Shown: positions 1 to 9,015, numbered from the stretch's first letter. The stretch is 41,771 nt of DNA from Verrucomicrobiota bacterium (GCA_023265515.1 JAHFSZ010000011.1:1-41771); one strand, 5' to 3'. The notes: a model not told the origin generated them from the sequence alone. A program made the numbers and translations.

Positions 1-490
1 CCTGGTCATGCGCGATGGAGAAGTAGGTTAAATTGGGATCCGTCTGACCAGCAGGCAAGTCATCATAGGAATAGCGGGAGCGCGCAAAGTCCGAAGCGCC
101 CATCGGATTGCGGACAAAGCTCAACCCGATGCCGGTGCCGCTCCGTGTGAAAAGGTTATTCATGGCGCTCAGCCGTCCGGCCGGGCTTGCCACCTGGTTC
201 AGCAGATAGGCCGAGGAGTCCGTGAACGAGCCCCCAAACCCTTCAATTTGCTGATAACTCTGCGTTTCATCAAAGAAGACGGCATTGGCGCCGCTGCCAC
301 CGGGCGCGAAAACAAGCGGAGACTGCGGCTCCATCTTTTTTCTCTGATTGTCGGTGGTCAGCCAGACATTGACGACTTCCCCGGAGGCTTGAACTGTTAC
401 CGGTAACACAAAAATCAGCAAGAAAACCACCGCCAATGCAGACCGTCCCCCGCGCAGCATGATTTCCCTGAAAGCCCGCTCTGGGCGCAT
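1..490 (-). CDS. Glycoside hydrolase family 30 (glucosylceramidase-like) N-terminal fragment with signal peptide; runs off the window edge
   Basis: My own translation of the minus strand: MRPERAFREIMLRGGRSALAVVFLLIFVLPVTVQASGEVVNVWLTTDNQ...YQQIEGFGGSFTDSSAYLLNQV...GIGLSFVRNPMGASDFARSRYSYDD. GH30-like QxIxGFGGSFTDS and RNPMGASDF motifs. Absent from the ORF track because it has no stop in the window. Start could be 460 or 490. Confidence 0.85.
   Translation of the reverse strand, partial: MRPERAFREIMLRGGRSALAVVFLLIFVLPVTVQASGEVVNVWLTTDNQRKKMEPQSPLVFAPGGSGANAVFFDETQSYQQIEGFGGSFTDSSAYLLNQVASPAGRLSAMNNLFTRSGTGIGLSFVRNPMGASDFARSRYSYDDLPAGQTDPNLTYFSIAHDQ
395..408. promoter_or_regulatory. Perfect 14-bp palindrome TGTTACCGGTAACA, LacI-family operator-like
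   Basis: Perfect inverted symmetry with central CG; a close relative lies at 526-545. Confidence 0.5.
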
Positions 491-525
491 GAAATCGTGC
501 CAGCGGGGCGCGGCAAAACCATTCG

Positions 526-545
526 ATATGTTACCGGTACCATAT
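526..545. promoter_or_regulatory. 20-bp near-perfect palindrome ATATGTTACCGGTACCATAT, LacI-family operator-like
   Basis: 9 of 10 symmetric pairs; shares the TGTTACCGGTA core with 395-408; lies just upstream of the likely GH30 start. Confidence 0.55.
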
Positions 546-783
546 TGAGCAGCAAAAAACGTGGTTAAAGCAGTAAAATCACATATACATTTCATTTTCA
601 TAGGGGGGGTCCTTCCGTGAGATGCAAGGCTAGCATTCCCGCAGGGAGGGTCAAGCCTCCATCCGGGCGCTTTCCGGCAGGAACCGCTTTCATGGGGAAA
701 ATCGAGCCAAAAAAAGAACCGGTGTCAAAAGGCATTGTCGGTCAATTGCGAAATAATCCACTTTCATGATCAACTTTTCCGCC

Positions 784-853
784 GATCGGCACTCCCACCG
801 CAGCGATTCGGTCCGCGGCCTTCGCGGTTCAGGGATCATTCCAAGTGCCGATC
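784..853 (-). other. 10-bp perfect inverted repeat spanning the pabC 3' end
   Basis: GATCGGCACT (784-793) and AGTGCCGATC (844-853), with a small inner CCGCG/CGCGG stem; no U tract. Confidence 0.4.
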
Positions 854-1672
854 CCGGAACTGCTCAAACTTTTCCTGCAATGCCAGCGTGAGAACGGGAA
901 CCCTGGATGGGACCTTTTTACCAATCACGCAGGGGACGATCTCGAGCAGGCTGTTGGTGATGAAGATTTCCTTGGCTTTCTTAAGCGCACGAACCGGCAT
1001 CGGTTTTTCCGACATGCGGATCTTTAATTTTTTGGCAATCTTGATGACGGCCTGGCGGGTGATGCCTTCCAAACAGCCGCTGGAAAGAGGCGGTGTCCAA
1101 AGGAATTTTTCGCTGGCGATGAAAACATTGCTCGCGGCCGCCTCCATCACCTCGCCCTTCGGATTAAGCAGGATCGGATCCTCATAACCGTTCTGCTCCG
1201 CCTTTTTCTTGGCCAGAACGTGCGGCAGATAACTGAGCGTCTTGAATCCGAGACCGCGGACTATGTCGTCGACGATGCAAAGCCTCCAGACAGGGTGCCG
1301 GCGCTGCCATGTGCTGAGATTTCGCGGACGCGCCACCACGATGATTTGCGGCGCCCCGGAGCCACGGGGCGAAAATCCAAGCAGGCCCTCCCCGCGCGTC
1401 ACCACGATCCGGATAAATCCATCCTTCACACCATTGCGAATGACGAGCTCACGAACAAAAAATTCCAGCTCCACCCGGTTATAAGGAATTTTGATGCCGA
1501 GCCGTCCGAGGCCGCGCTGGAGACGGAGCAGGTGCCGGTCGAGCCAGAAAAACCGGCTACCGTAGATCCGGGTCGTCTCGAAAACCCCATCACCGTAGAG
1601 TAAACCCCGATCAAACGCGGAGATACGCACCTGTTTTTCAGGGACAAAACGGCGGTTAAAGAAAGCATCCAT
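836..1672 (-). CDS. pabC: Class IV aminotransferase (aminodeoxychorismate lyase / branched-chain aminotransferase-like)
   Basis: Fold type IV PLP enzyme motifs (GDGVFET, LSYLPHVLAKKKAEQNGYEDPILLNPKGEVMEAAASNVF); adjacent to pabB. Confidence 0.8.
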   Translation of the reverse strand: MDAFFNRRFVPEKQVRISAFDRGLLYGDGVFETTRIYGSRFFWLDRHLLRLQRGLGRLGIKIPYNRVELEFFVRELVIRNGVKDGFIRIVVTRGEGLLGFSPRGSGAPQIIVVARPRNLSTWQRRHPVWRLCIVDDIVRGLGFKTLSYLPHVLAKKKAEQNGYEDPILLNPKGEVMEAAASNVFIASEKFLWTPPLSSGCLEGITRQAVIKIAKKLKIRMSEKPMPVRALKKAKEIFITNSLLEIVPCVIGKKVPSRVPVLTLALQEKFEQFRDRHLE

Positions 1673-1717
1673 TGTGTGACTTACCCGGTCTTCTTATAGG
1701 GGGGTTTCGCGATCATA

Positions 1718-3202
1718 TCAAACAGGGAATGGTGAAACCGCGATTTTGTTTTGGCAACATTCATTGACGCGCGCGCCCGCCTCATCGAACACGCCGAGCA
1801 GCGCGCGGGCTTTGTCGAGCGTCTCACGATGCTCCTGTTCGCGGCATGAATCCGAGGTGATGGCCCCACCGACCGAAAACGCGGCCCGTCCCTCGGCGCA
1901 GACGATCGTTCGAATCGCGATGTTCCATTGGCTCATGCCCGATCCAATCCAGCCGATGGACCCGGTGTAAATGCCCCGTGCATAGGGCTCCAACTCGTGG
2001 ATGATCTCCTGTGCGCGCAATTTGGGAGCGCCCGTGATCGAGCCTCCCGGGAAACACGCCATCACAACGTCCAGCGGTTCCACACCCAGCCTCAGGTGCG
2101 CTGTGATCGTCGAAACCAGGTGATAGACGGTCGCATATTCTTCGCACTTTACCAATTCGGGCACGCAAACACTGCCGAACTCGGCAATCCTGCCCAGATC
2201 GTTGCGCAACAAGTCGGTGATCATCAGCAACTCGGCGCGGTCCTTGCGGCTTTGGAGAAGGCCCTGCGCCCGCTCCCAATCCGAGGGCCCATCTCCGAAC
2301 CGCGGGCAGGTTCCCTTGACTGGCCGTGTTCTGACTTCGCGCCCTGCAATCTTCAAAAATTCCTCGGGCGACGACGAAAGGATTTGAAACGCGCCACCGT
2401 CGAGCATGGCTGCGAATGGCGCGGGATTCAGCACCCGGAGCTGCTCGTAGATCCAGCCGGACGAAGGCACGCCGTTCGCAAGGAATGGATACGTCAGATT
2501 GGCCTGGTAGATGTCGCCGGCGCGGATGTACGACTGGATCCGTTCGAATAGCCGGCCATATTCCTGCTCGGAAAGCAGGGGCCGCCATGTTCGTGGTTCG
2601 TGAATCGTGGATCGTGAGTCGTGGATCGTGGTTCGTGGTTCACCCGCGGATGGAAATGGAAGGACGTTGCTGTCGAGCTCATCGAGAAATTGATCCAGGC
2701 GATAACGCGCCCGCTGAAGGCTGGCGCTTGCCCGACCCGACCGGCCTGAGCTGACGACAAAAGCACGGCGTTCCACATGGTCGAACACAACCACCGTGTC
2801 GTAATAGGCGAGCCAGAAATCGGGGTGTTCCAGCACCGGCTTGCGGGCAAGGGGCAGTTTTTCCAGCCCGTGGCCAAGTTCGTAGCCAAGGTAACCGGCC
2901 ACCAGGCCGGAGCCCGCTGCCTCCAGCGCGTCCTGGGCGCGGCAGGGAATCCCCGGAAAGAAACGCGACAGGAAATATTCGATCGCCTCCCACGGATCGC
3001 TTTCAAACTGGAGAACGCCGTCCGCATTACGCCAGTGGATGCTCCGGCCGGTCCCGCAGATCACCTCCGCCGGATCAGCCATGAGGAGCGACCAGCGCCC
3101 GTGTTCGGGATCCATCTTCGCGCTGTCGAGAAACACAACATGCCGCAAATGGCGCAACCGCCTCCAGGATTCCACCGACGTGAGGCCGATTTCTTCGATC
3201 AT
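1718..3202 (-). CDS. pabB: Aminodeoxychorismate synthase component I / anthranilate synthase component I family
   Basis: Chorismate-binding motifs: IRAGDIYQANLTYPF, PVKGTCPR, DLLRNDLGRI, FPGGSITGAPKLRAQEII, GSIGWIG. Confidence 0.88.
   Translation of the reverse strand: MIEEIGLTSVESWRRLRHLRHVVFLDSAKMDPEHGRWSLLMADPAEVICGTGRSIHWRNADGVLQFESDPWEAIEYFLSRFFPGIPCRAQDALEAAGSGLVAGYLGYELGHGLEKLPLARKPVLEHPDFWLAYYDTVVVFDHVERRAFVVSSGRSGRASASLQRARYRLDQFLDELDSNVLPFPSAGEPRTTIHDSRSTIHEPRTWRPLLSEQEYGRLFERIQSYIRAGDIYQANLTYPFLANGVPSSGWIYEQLRVLNPAPFAAMLDGGAFQILSSSPEEFLKIAGREVRTRPVKGTCPRFGDGPSDWERAQGLLQSRKDRAELLMITDLLRNDLGRIAEFGSVCVPELVKCEEYATVYHLVSTITAHLRLGVEPLDVVMACFPGGSITGAPKLRAQEIIHELEPYARGIYTGSIGWIGSGMSQWNIAIRTIVCAEGRAAFSVGGAITSDSCREQEHRETLDKARALLGVFDEAGARVNECCQNKIAVSPFPV
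2591..2641. repeat. Heptad array: 7 tandem TCGTGRN units inside pabB
   Basis: TCGTGGT TCGTGAA TCGTGGA TCGTGAG TCGTGGA TCGTGGT TCGTGGT TC. Confidence 0.9.
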
Positions 3203-3909
3203 GTCGCCTTCTTGAATTTTGAATTTTGAATTTTGAATTTTTCGAGCGCTGTTTCCGCCGCCCGTTGCTCAGCGGATTTCTTGGTCGCGCCGATTCCCCG
3301 GCCGATCTCCTCTCCCTTCCACTCCACCACCGCCTCGAACAGGCGCGAATGGTCGGGCCCCGACAGGGCCGCGATCCGATAGAGCGGCAGCTCGGCGCCC
3401 TCGGCCTGCAGACATTCCTGCAGAAGGCCCTTGGCGTTTTGCGGTTCGGGATTGTCCACCACTTCCTTCAGACGCAAAGCCAGCAGGCGCGCGATCAGTT
3501 GCTCGGTCTTTTCCAGTCCACGGTCGAGGTAGATGGCGCAAATCACCGCTTCCATCGCATTGGCGAGGTTCGAGGAGCGGATGCGACCGCCGTTCTTTTC
3601 CTCACTGGGCCCAAGAATCAGGTGCTGGCCAAGTTCCAGCGATTGAGCCATCTGCATCAATGCAGAGCGGTTTGCCAGATGTGAGCGCATCTTGGTCAAC
3701 CGTCCCTCCTTGGCCTCAGGAAATTGGTCGAATAAGAGGCGGCTGATGATCAATCCCAGGACGGCATCGCCGAGGAATTCGAATCGCTCATTGTGGAGGA
3801 CTTTCCTGCCTCCCTCATACCCGACCGATGCATGCGTCAGCGCCTGCCTCAACAGCTTCGGATTCTTGAACTTGACCCCCAGTTTCGCTTCGAGTTCGGA
3901 GACGGACAT
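3199..3909 (-). CDS. rnc: Ribonuclease III
   Basis: MSVSELEAKLGVKFKNPKLLRQALTHAS..NERFEFLGDAVLGL plus C-terminal dsRBD (NAKGLLQECLQ..ATKKSAEQRAAETAL). Start at the internal Met (3909) preferred over 3960. Confidence 0.95.
   Translation of the reverse strand: MSVSELEAKLGVKFKNPKLLRQALTHASVGYEGGRKVLHNERFEFLGDAVLGLIISRLLFDQFPEAKEGRLTKMRSHLANRSALMQMAQSLELGQHLILGPSEEKNGGRIRSSNLANAMEAVICAIYLDRGLEKTEQLIARLLALRLKEVVDNPEPQNAKGLLQECLQAEGAELPLYRIAALSGPDHSRLFEAVVEWKGEEIGRGIGATKKSAEQRAAETALEKFKIQNSKFKKAT
3212..3239. repeat. Heptad array: 4 perfect TTGAATT units in the 3' end of rnc
   Basis: TTGAATT x4, 10 nt before the stop codon. Confidence 0.9.
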
Positions 3910-3956
3910 CTTGGGTGGGATTCTAGAGATCTCACTCGGGCCTGGTAAAGAGAGAA

Positions 3957-4904
3957 TCACCCCCTGGGGTGAAACTTCTTGTGAATCTCCTTCAACCGCG
4001 GCGTATGGACATGCGTATAGACCTGCGTCGTGGCGATACTGCTGTGGCCGAGCATCTGCTGGATGAATCGAAGGTCAGCGCCATTCCAGAGCAGATGCGT
4101 CGCGAAGGAGTGCCGGAGCATGTGCGGCGTGATGTTTTTCTCGATCCCGGCCCTCTTCACATACTTTTTGAAGAGCAGCCAGAGGGTGGATGTGTCGAAA
4201 CCCGTGCCACGCTCGCTCAAAAAGACCTCGGAGCGGGTCCGCGCCTTGACCAGCTTCGGGCGCTCCGTTTCCAGGTAGCGCTCGATGGCTTCGCGCGCCC
4301 GGCCGCCAATCGGGACCATCCGCTGCTTGTCGCCCTTGCCAATGACGTTCAGAATTCCTTCCTCCAGATCCACGTTTTCGAGGCGGAGGGTTGCCAGCTC
4401 GGCGAGCCGGAGACCCGACGAATAAAACACCTCGAGGATCGCACGGTCGCGGTTGCTCCATTTCGTCGCGGATACGCCGACGGAACCTAACAGCTGTTCG
4501 ACCTCCTCATGGGTCAGCGTTTTTGGCAAAATCAGTCCCTTCTTCGGAAGCTCCAGCCGCTCACCCCAGTTTTCGCGCGGCTTGCGGGACGTCCCGACCA
4601 GCCAGTGGTAAAGCGCCCGCAGCGCCGAGATCGTGAGATAAATCGAGCGCGGGCCCCGGCCGCCCTCGCGCCGCTTCAACAGCAGTTTCACCAGATCGGC
4701 GTAACCAACGTCCTGCCAGGAAAGGATCCCGGACTTTTCCAGATGATAGCCGATCCAGCTCAATTCGTAGTCATAAACCCGGCGGGTGTGGAGAGACAAT
4801 CCGCGCTCGAGGACAAGGGAATTGAGAAAATCCTGGATGGTATCCGACAACAGCGCGGCACGCGTCGGCGCCTTTTTCTTCAGCTTGTCAGACTTCTTCA
4901 ACAC
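3957..4904 (-). CDS. Tyrosine recombinase XerC/XerD family
   Basis: SAM-like N-terminal domain and catalytic motifs (SSGLRLAELATL, HMLRHSFATHLLWNGADLRFIQQMLGHSSIATTQVYTHV). Confidence 0.92.
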   Translation of the reverse strand: MLKKSDKLKKKAPTRAALLSDTIQDFLNSLVLERGLSLHTRRVYDYELSWIGYHLEKSGILSWQDVGYADLVKLLLKRREGGRGPRSIYLTISALRALYHWLVGTSRKPRENWGERLELPKKGLILPKTLTHEEVEQLLGSVGVSATKWSNRDRAILEVFYSSGLRLAELATLRLENVDLEEGILNVIGKGDKQRMVPIGGRAREAIERYLETERPKLVKARTRSEVFLSERGTGFDTSTLWLLFKKYVKRAGIEKNITPHMLRHSFATHLLWNGADLRFIQQMLGHSSIATTQVYTHVHTPRLKEIHKKFHPRG

Positions 4905-4951
4905 CTAGGTTTTTTATCAGGCGAACGGTTCAAACGCGATCCGATTCTATT

Positions 4952-5063
4952 ATTTCTGATTTCTCATTTCTAATTTCCGACCAAACAGGGCACAAAATCG
5001 GCGAAGCAGCGGGAAACCGTCCGCAAATCGTTGATGAGAAATCAGGAATCAGAAATCAGAAAT
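4952..5063. repeat. Inverted heptad-array pair between xerC/D and rfbD
   Basis: 4952-4979 ATTTCTG ATTTCTC ATTTCTA ATTTCCG; 5036-5063 GAGAAAT CAGGAAT CAGAAAT CAGAAAT (reverse complement family); rfbD stop lies in the second arm. Confidence 0.88.
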
Positions 5064-5922
5064 CGACTTTCTCCCTGAGAAAGTCCGGCAGTGTTTCCCT
5101 CCAATGCCTCGGTTCCTTGCCCAGCAATTCAACCGTCTTGCTCAAATCGAGAACCGAGTACTCCGGCCGGAGCGCCCGGCTGGAAAAGCTTTTCGAGCTG
5201 ACCCGCTCGAGGGTTTCAGTACGGACTGGCAGATCCAGATTCCGGGCCGCTGCAAGGAGTTCCTCGGCAAAACCGTGCCACGAGCAACTGCCGGCATTGG
5301 CGAAGTGATAAATCCCCCGCGCATCCTTTTGTGCGAGCATCCACAGCGCCTCGGCGAGGTCGGGCGCGTAGGTACAGGGCCCTTCGCGGTCATCCGCCAC
5401 ACAAAGGTGCTTCTCCCGCAGGATCAGGTCTTTGAGTTGTGAGAGAAATGTTCTTCCGCCGGTCTTGAAAAGCCACGCGACGCGGACCACGAGATGCTGG
5501 TTGCTGGTGCCGAGGACGGCCTTTTCGCTGTCCGCCTTGGTCTGTGCGTAGATGCTGAGCGGTCCCACCGGATCGTCGGGAAGATAAGGCGTGCGTTTTT
5601 CGCCGTCGAAAACGTAATCGGTGCTCAGATGAACCAGCTTGCCACCGGTTTCGGCGAGGGAGCGCGCCAGGATGCGTGGGCCATCGACGTTGACCCGATG
5701 GGCCAGTTCCGGCTCCCTTTCGGCATCATCGACCCGCGTGTAACCGGCGCAGTTGAAAACGATTTCGGGTTTCGCCTTGGCGAGCGTTTTTCGGACACTC
5801 GCCTCGTCCGTGATGTCCAGATCGACATGCCGGCAGGCGGTGAGGCGGGCTTTGGATTCAAGATGACGCACGAGCGTGCGGCCCGCGGTTCCGGCCGCGC
5901 CTGTGATCAATACGGCTTTCAA
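5056..5922 (-). CDS. rfbD: dTDP-4-dehydrorhamnose reductase
   Basis: NAD-binding SDR (ITGAAGTAGRTLVRHL), FNCAGYTRVDDAE, LSTDYVFDGEKRTPY. Confidence 0.9.
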   Translation of the reverse strand: MKAVLITGAAGTAGRTLVRHLESKARLTACRHVDLDITDEASVRKTLAKAKPEIVFNCAGYTRVDDAEREPELAHRVNVDGPRILARSLAETGGKLVHLSTDYVFDGEKRTPYLPDDPVGPLSIYAQTKADSEKAVLGTSNQHLVVRVAWLFKTGGRTFLSQLKDLILREKHLCVADDREGPCTYAPDLAEALWMLAQKDARGIYHFANAGSCSWHGFAEELLAAARNLDLPVRTETLERVSSKSFSSRALRPEYSVLDLSKTVELLGKEPRHWRETLPDFLREKVDF

Positions 5923-6659
5923 AGGTCCGGAACCTGGATCTTCCGATGTTTGGCAACCCGGCAGTTGGCGCGGAGCAGCGCGTCGTGCGATTCGCCCGCG
6001 TCAAGCCACATTCCGTCCAGAAGACGATAGGTCAGCCTGCGGCGACGAATATAAGCATTGTTGACGTCGCTGATTTCGAGTTCGCCGCGCTTGGATGGTT
6101 TCAGCTTTCGGATAATGTCGAACACAGATGAATCGTACAGATAGACTCCAATGACAGCATAGTTTGATTTGGGACGACGCGGCTTTTCCTCCACCTTCAC
6201 GATTCTGCCGTTCCTGAAAACCGGCACCCCATAGCAGCTCGGGTTATCGACCTCGGCCAGGTAAACCATCGCGCCGCGCCGCTGCTTGCGAAACGCCGCC
6301 ACGCCTTTGCGGATGCTTCCCTCGATGATATTGTCTCCGAGCATGACGACGATTTTTTCCCCGTGAACATAAGGCTCCACGAGCGAAAGCGCCGCGGCAA
6401 TCCCGCCCTCCCCCTCCTGGTAGGTGTAATGAATGTGCTTGAGGCCGAAGTCGCTGCCGTTGCCGATCAGCCGGAGGAAATCACCCGCATTGTTGCCGCC
6501 GGTGACAATGACAATCTCCCGCATCCCCGCATCAACGAGCGTCTGGATCGGGTAGAAGATCATCGGCCGGTCGTACACCGGCAATAGGTGTTTGTTGGTG
6601 ATTTTCGTCAGTGGCCGCAACCGCGTCCCAAGGCCGCCTGCAAGTATGACACCTTTCAT
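5919..6659 (-). CDS. rfbA: Glucose-1-phosphate thymidylyltransferase (short form)
   Basis: MKGVILAGGLGTRLRPLTKITNKHLLPVYDRPMIFYPIQTL; ATGA coupling to rfbD. Confidence 0.92.
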   Translation of the reverse strand: MKGVILAGGLGTRLRPLTKITNKHLLPVYDRPMIFYPIQTLVDAGMREIVIVTGGNNAGDFLRLIGNGSDFGLKHIHYTYQEGEGGIAAALSLVEPYVHGEKIVVMLGDNIIEGSIRKGVAAFRKQRRGAMVYLAEVDNPSCYGVPVFRNGRIVKVEEKPRRPKSNYAVIGVYLYDSSVFDIIRKLKPSKRGELEISDVNNAYIRRRRLTYRLLDGMWLDAGESHDALLRANCRVAKHRKIQVPDL

Positions 6660-6672
6660 AGCTCCCCCCGCT

Positions 6673-7692
6673 TCATCTGCGTTTGTAGTATTTGCTCTGA
6701 AATTTCCGATGTTCCCGAAGGCGGACCAGGCGCTGCCACCACCGCCGGTTCACGCAGTACCATGCCACGGTTTGCTCGAGCGCGTCCGAAAAATCGTGGG
6801 CCGGCTTCCAACCGAGCTCCCGGCGGATCTTGCGCGAATCGATCGCATACCGGCGGTCGTGACCCAGCCGGTCGCGGACATGCCGCACCAATGACTTCGG
6901 CTTGCCCAGCAAGCCCAACACCCGGTGGACGATTTCAAGGTTCCGGCGCTCCTCATGGCTGCCGATGTTGTAAATCTCGCCCGGCGCGCCCCGATCCAGC
7001 ACGCGGAGAAGGGCCGCCGCATGATCCTCGGCATAAATCCAGTCGCGGACATTTTTGCCGTCGCCATAGACCGGCAGCGGGCGGTCCTGAAGAGCATTGG
7101 TTACCATCAGCGGGATCAGCTTTTCAGGAAACTGGTAGGGACCGTAATTATTCGAGCATCGTGTGATGGTAACCCATTGGCCATACGTTTCATGCGCCCC
7201 CCGGCAGCAAAGGTCGGCGGCCGCCTTGCTGGCCGAATACGGGGAATTCGGCCTGAGCGGATCGCTCTCGCGAAATTTTCCGCGCGCTCCAAGTGTGCCA
7301 TAGACTTCGTCGGTTGAAATTTGAAGAAACTTTTTGATGCCCGCCTGCCTTGCGCATTCGAGGAGGACCTGGGTGCCGATCACGTTGGTTTTCAAAAAGG
7401 GCGTCGCATCCAGGATACTCCGATCGACATGCGTTTCGGCCGCGGAGTTCACCACCGCATCGAACCGGTGTTTCTTCATCACCGAGAGGACCTGCCGGCG
7501 GTCACTGATGTCGCCGCGGACCAACTTGTATCGTTTCCTGTGGGCAATCGGAAGATTCGCGAGATTTCGGCCGCGGCCCGCGTAGGTCAACTTGTCGAGG
7601 TTTACGATCCGGGCTTGAGGCCGGTTTTTCAGGACATGGCGGATAAAATGACTGCCGATGAAACCGCACCCTCCTGTAACCAAAATTTTCAT
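6673..7692 (-). CDS. rfbB: dTDP-glucose 4,6-dehydratase
   Basis: MKILVTGGCGFIGSHFIRHVL, STDEVYG, YSASKAAADL, NNYGPYQFPEKLIPL. Confidence 0.95.
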   Translation of the reverse strand: MKILVTGGCGFIGSHFIRHVLKNRPQARIVNLDKLTYAGRGRNLANLPIAHRKRYKLVRGDISDRRQVLSVMKKHRFDAVVNSAAETHVDRSILDATPFLKTNVIGTQVLLECARQAGIKKFLQISTDEVYGTLGARGKFRESDPLRPNSPYSASKAAADLCCRGAHETYGQWVTITRCSNNYGPYQFPEKLIPLMVTNALQDRPLPVYGDGKNVRDWIYAEDHAAALLRVLDRGAPGEIYNIGSHEERRNLEIVHRVLGLLGKPKSLVRHVRDRLGHDRRYAIDSRKIRRELGWKPAHDFSDALEQTVAWYCVNRRWWQRLVRLREHRKFQSKYYKRR

Positions 7693-7764
7693 GCGAGGCA
7701 GGCTGGGAATTTACTCAATATGGCTTTCGCAAGTCGTTGGCTGCAAGGAAATTCGGGGAATCCA

Positions 7765-8310
7765 TCAACGCGGCTCGTAGAGCGGCACCCAGTTTCGATC
7801 CCTGTCCTCCCGGCACGCGACGAAGGACCACTCGAGAATTTTGCCTTCACGCACCCAAAACTCAAATTTCCACTCGCCCGGCGCCAGCTCATAATCGTGA
7901 TCGAAACTGTAGCCGGTGAAACCCCTGGCTTTCCCGTCAACAACGGGAATTCGTTCCTTGAACTTGAACCCGTTTGAAACCGACCCGTCGGGCTTTTGAA
8001 TGGGCGGATGCGTAACGATGATCATGACATCCACTGGCCCCTTCTTGCCGCCGGTAATCTCGTAGTCGAAGCCGAACCGCACCCCCTTCCTCGCGAGAAT
8101 CATCCGCGTATGCTCGACAAAACGGATGCTGCGCGGCGTCCGCTTTGCCCCGGAAGTCGCTTGGGGGAGCGCAACTTCCACTTCACCGCCGACCGGCTCG
8201 AAAACCCCGTAGTCGCCGATGGCGGCCTTCCGGTTGGCCGGTTCCTGTGCCGCAAGAGCGGCCGCGGCAAACGCCGCCGCGCACAACGCGAATTGGAACG
8301 GCCTTTTCAT
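7765..8310 (-). CDS. Secreted hypothetical protein, possibly DUF3859-like
   Basis: Internal Met gives a signal peptide (MKRPFQFALCAAAFAAAALAAQEP); C-terminal beta-rich domain (GYSFDHDYELAPGEWKFEFWVREGKILEWSF). Domain name from memory only. Confidence 0.6.
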   Translation of the reverse strand: MKRPFQFALCAAAFAAAALAAQEPANRKAAIGDYGVFEPVGGEVEVALPQATSGAKRTPRSIRFVEHTRMILARKGVRFGFDYEITGGKKGPVDVMIIVTHPPIQKPDGSVSNGFKFKERIPVVDGKARGFTGYSFDHDYELAPGEWKFEFWVREGKILEWSFVACREDRDRNWVPLYEPR

Positions 8311-8503
8311 CCGGCAGAGAACATGATCGCTCTGCGGAGCCCCGGGCAAGAAAAATCGTGGCGGCAGGCGGCCCCCGCAAGCGCCGGTGATCCGGTTGCC
8401 ATTCCATAAAGGCAGCTCCGGCTGCCAAAGTGAACGTAAACGCCCATGACCGAGGCTAAATGAAGCGCCAACGAAGAAATTCGACGCCCATCTTCGCAAG
8501 ACA

Positions 8504-8577
8504 CGACCCCGGCGGGGATTGAACCCACAACCTACGGATTAGAAATCCGTTGCTCTATCCAATTGAGCTACGGGGTC
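8504..8577 (-). tRNA. tRNA-Arg (anticodon TCT)
   Basis: Cloverleaf on minus strand: acceptor GACCCCG/CGGGGTC, anticodon stem ACGGA-TTTCTAA-TCCGT, T arm GTGGGTTCAATCCC. CCA not encoded. Confidence 0.93.
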
Positions 8578-8620
8578 TGAGATCAAGAAACCACACTCGA
8601 ACCACAGCCTCAAGGTGGAA

Positions 8621-8652
8621 ATGAAAACGCCCCGCCGGACCCAGGCCGGGGG
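8621..8652 (-). terminator. Candidate intrinsic terminator after the receiver-like gene
   Basis: Minus strand CCCCCGGCCTGGGTCCGGCGGGGCGTTTTC: GC stem with a short U tract. Confidence 0.45.
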
Positions 8653-9015
8653 TTACTCCAGAAGCACCTTGCCCTTGGCGACCGCCTTACGGGCCCACAA
8701 TTCATATCGGTCACCCATTTTCGGCACCAAAGCCGCCGCGCCCTTGATCCGCATCGTTTCGTTGTAGCCGGGACTGCCGCTGATGGCGACAACCTTGGCC
8801 CAGAGATGGGTGGGGATGGCATGGATGAAGGTGCCGTCGGGCGCCTCGCCGTCGCAGAAAATCAGGTCGGGCTGGGATTCCTTGAGATAAACGCGGGCCT
8901 CCGATTGCGTCTTCTTGACGACGATCGCATATTCGTCGTTCTTGAGCAGCTTTTTGAGGGCCAGTGAGTATGTGGAAATATCTTCCAGGATAAGGACGAG
9001 TTTTTTCTTTTTCAT
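8653..9015 (-). CDS. Stand-alone response-regulator receiver-like protein (120 aa)
   Basis: MKKKKLVLILEDISTYSLALKKLL...DLIFCDGEAPDG...VVAISGSPG...ALVPKM: acidic pair, candidate phosphoacceptor Asp and conserved Lys. Start overlaps the metG stop (TAATG). Confidence 0.6.
   Translation of the reverse strand: MKKKKLVLILEDISTYSLALKKLLKNDEYAIVVKKTQSEARVYLKESQPDLIFCDGEAPDGTFIHAIPTHLWAKVVAISGSPGYNETMRIKGAAALVPKMGDRYELWARKAVAKGKVLLE

Noticed and set aside
784-853. Inverted repeat after pabC as an intrinsic terminator
   Set aside because: 50-nt loop and no U tract; kept only as a low-confidence structure.
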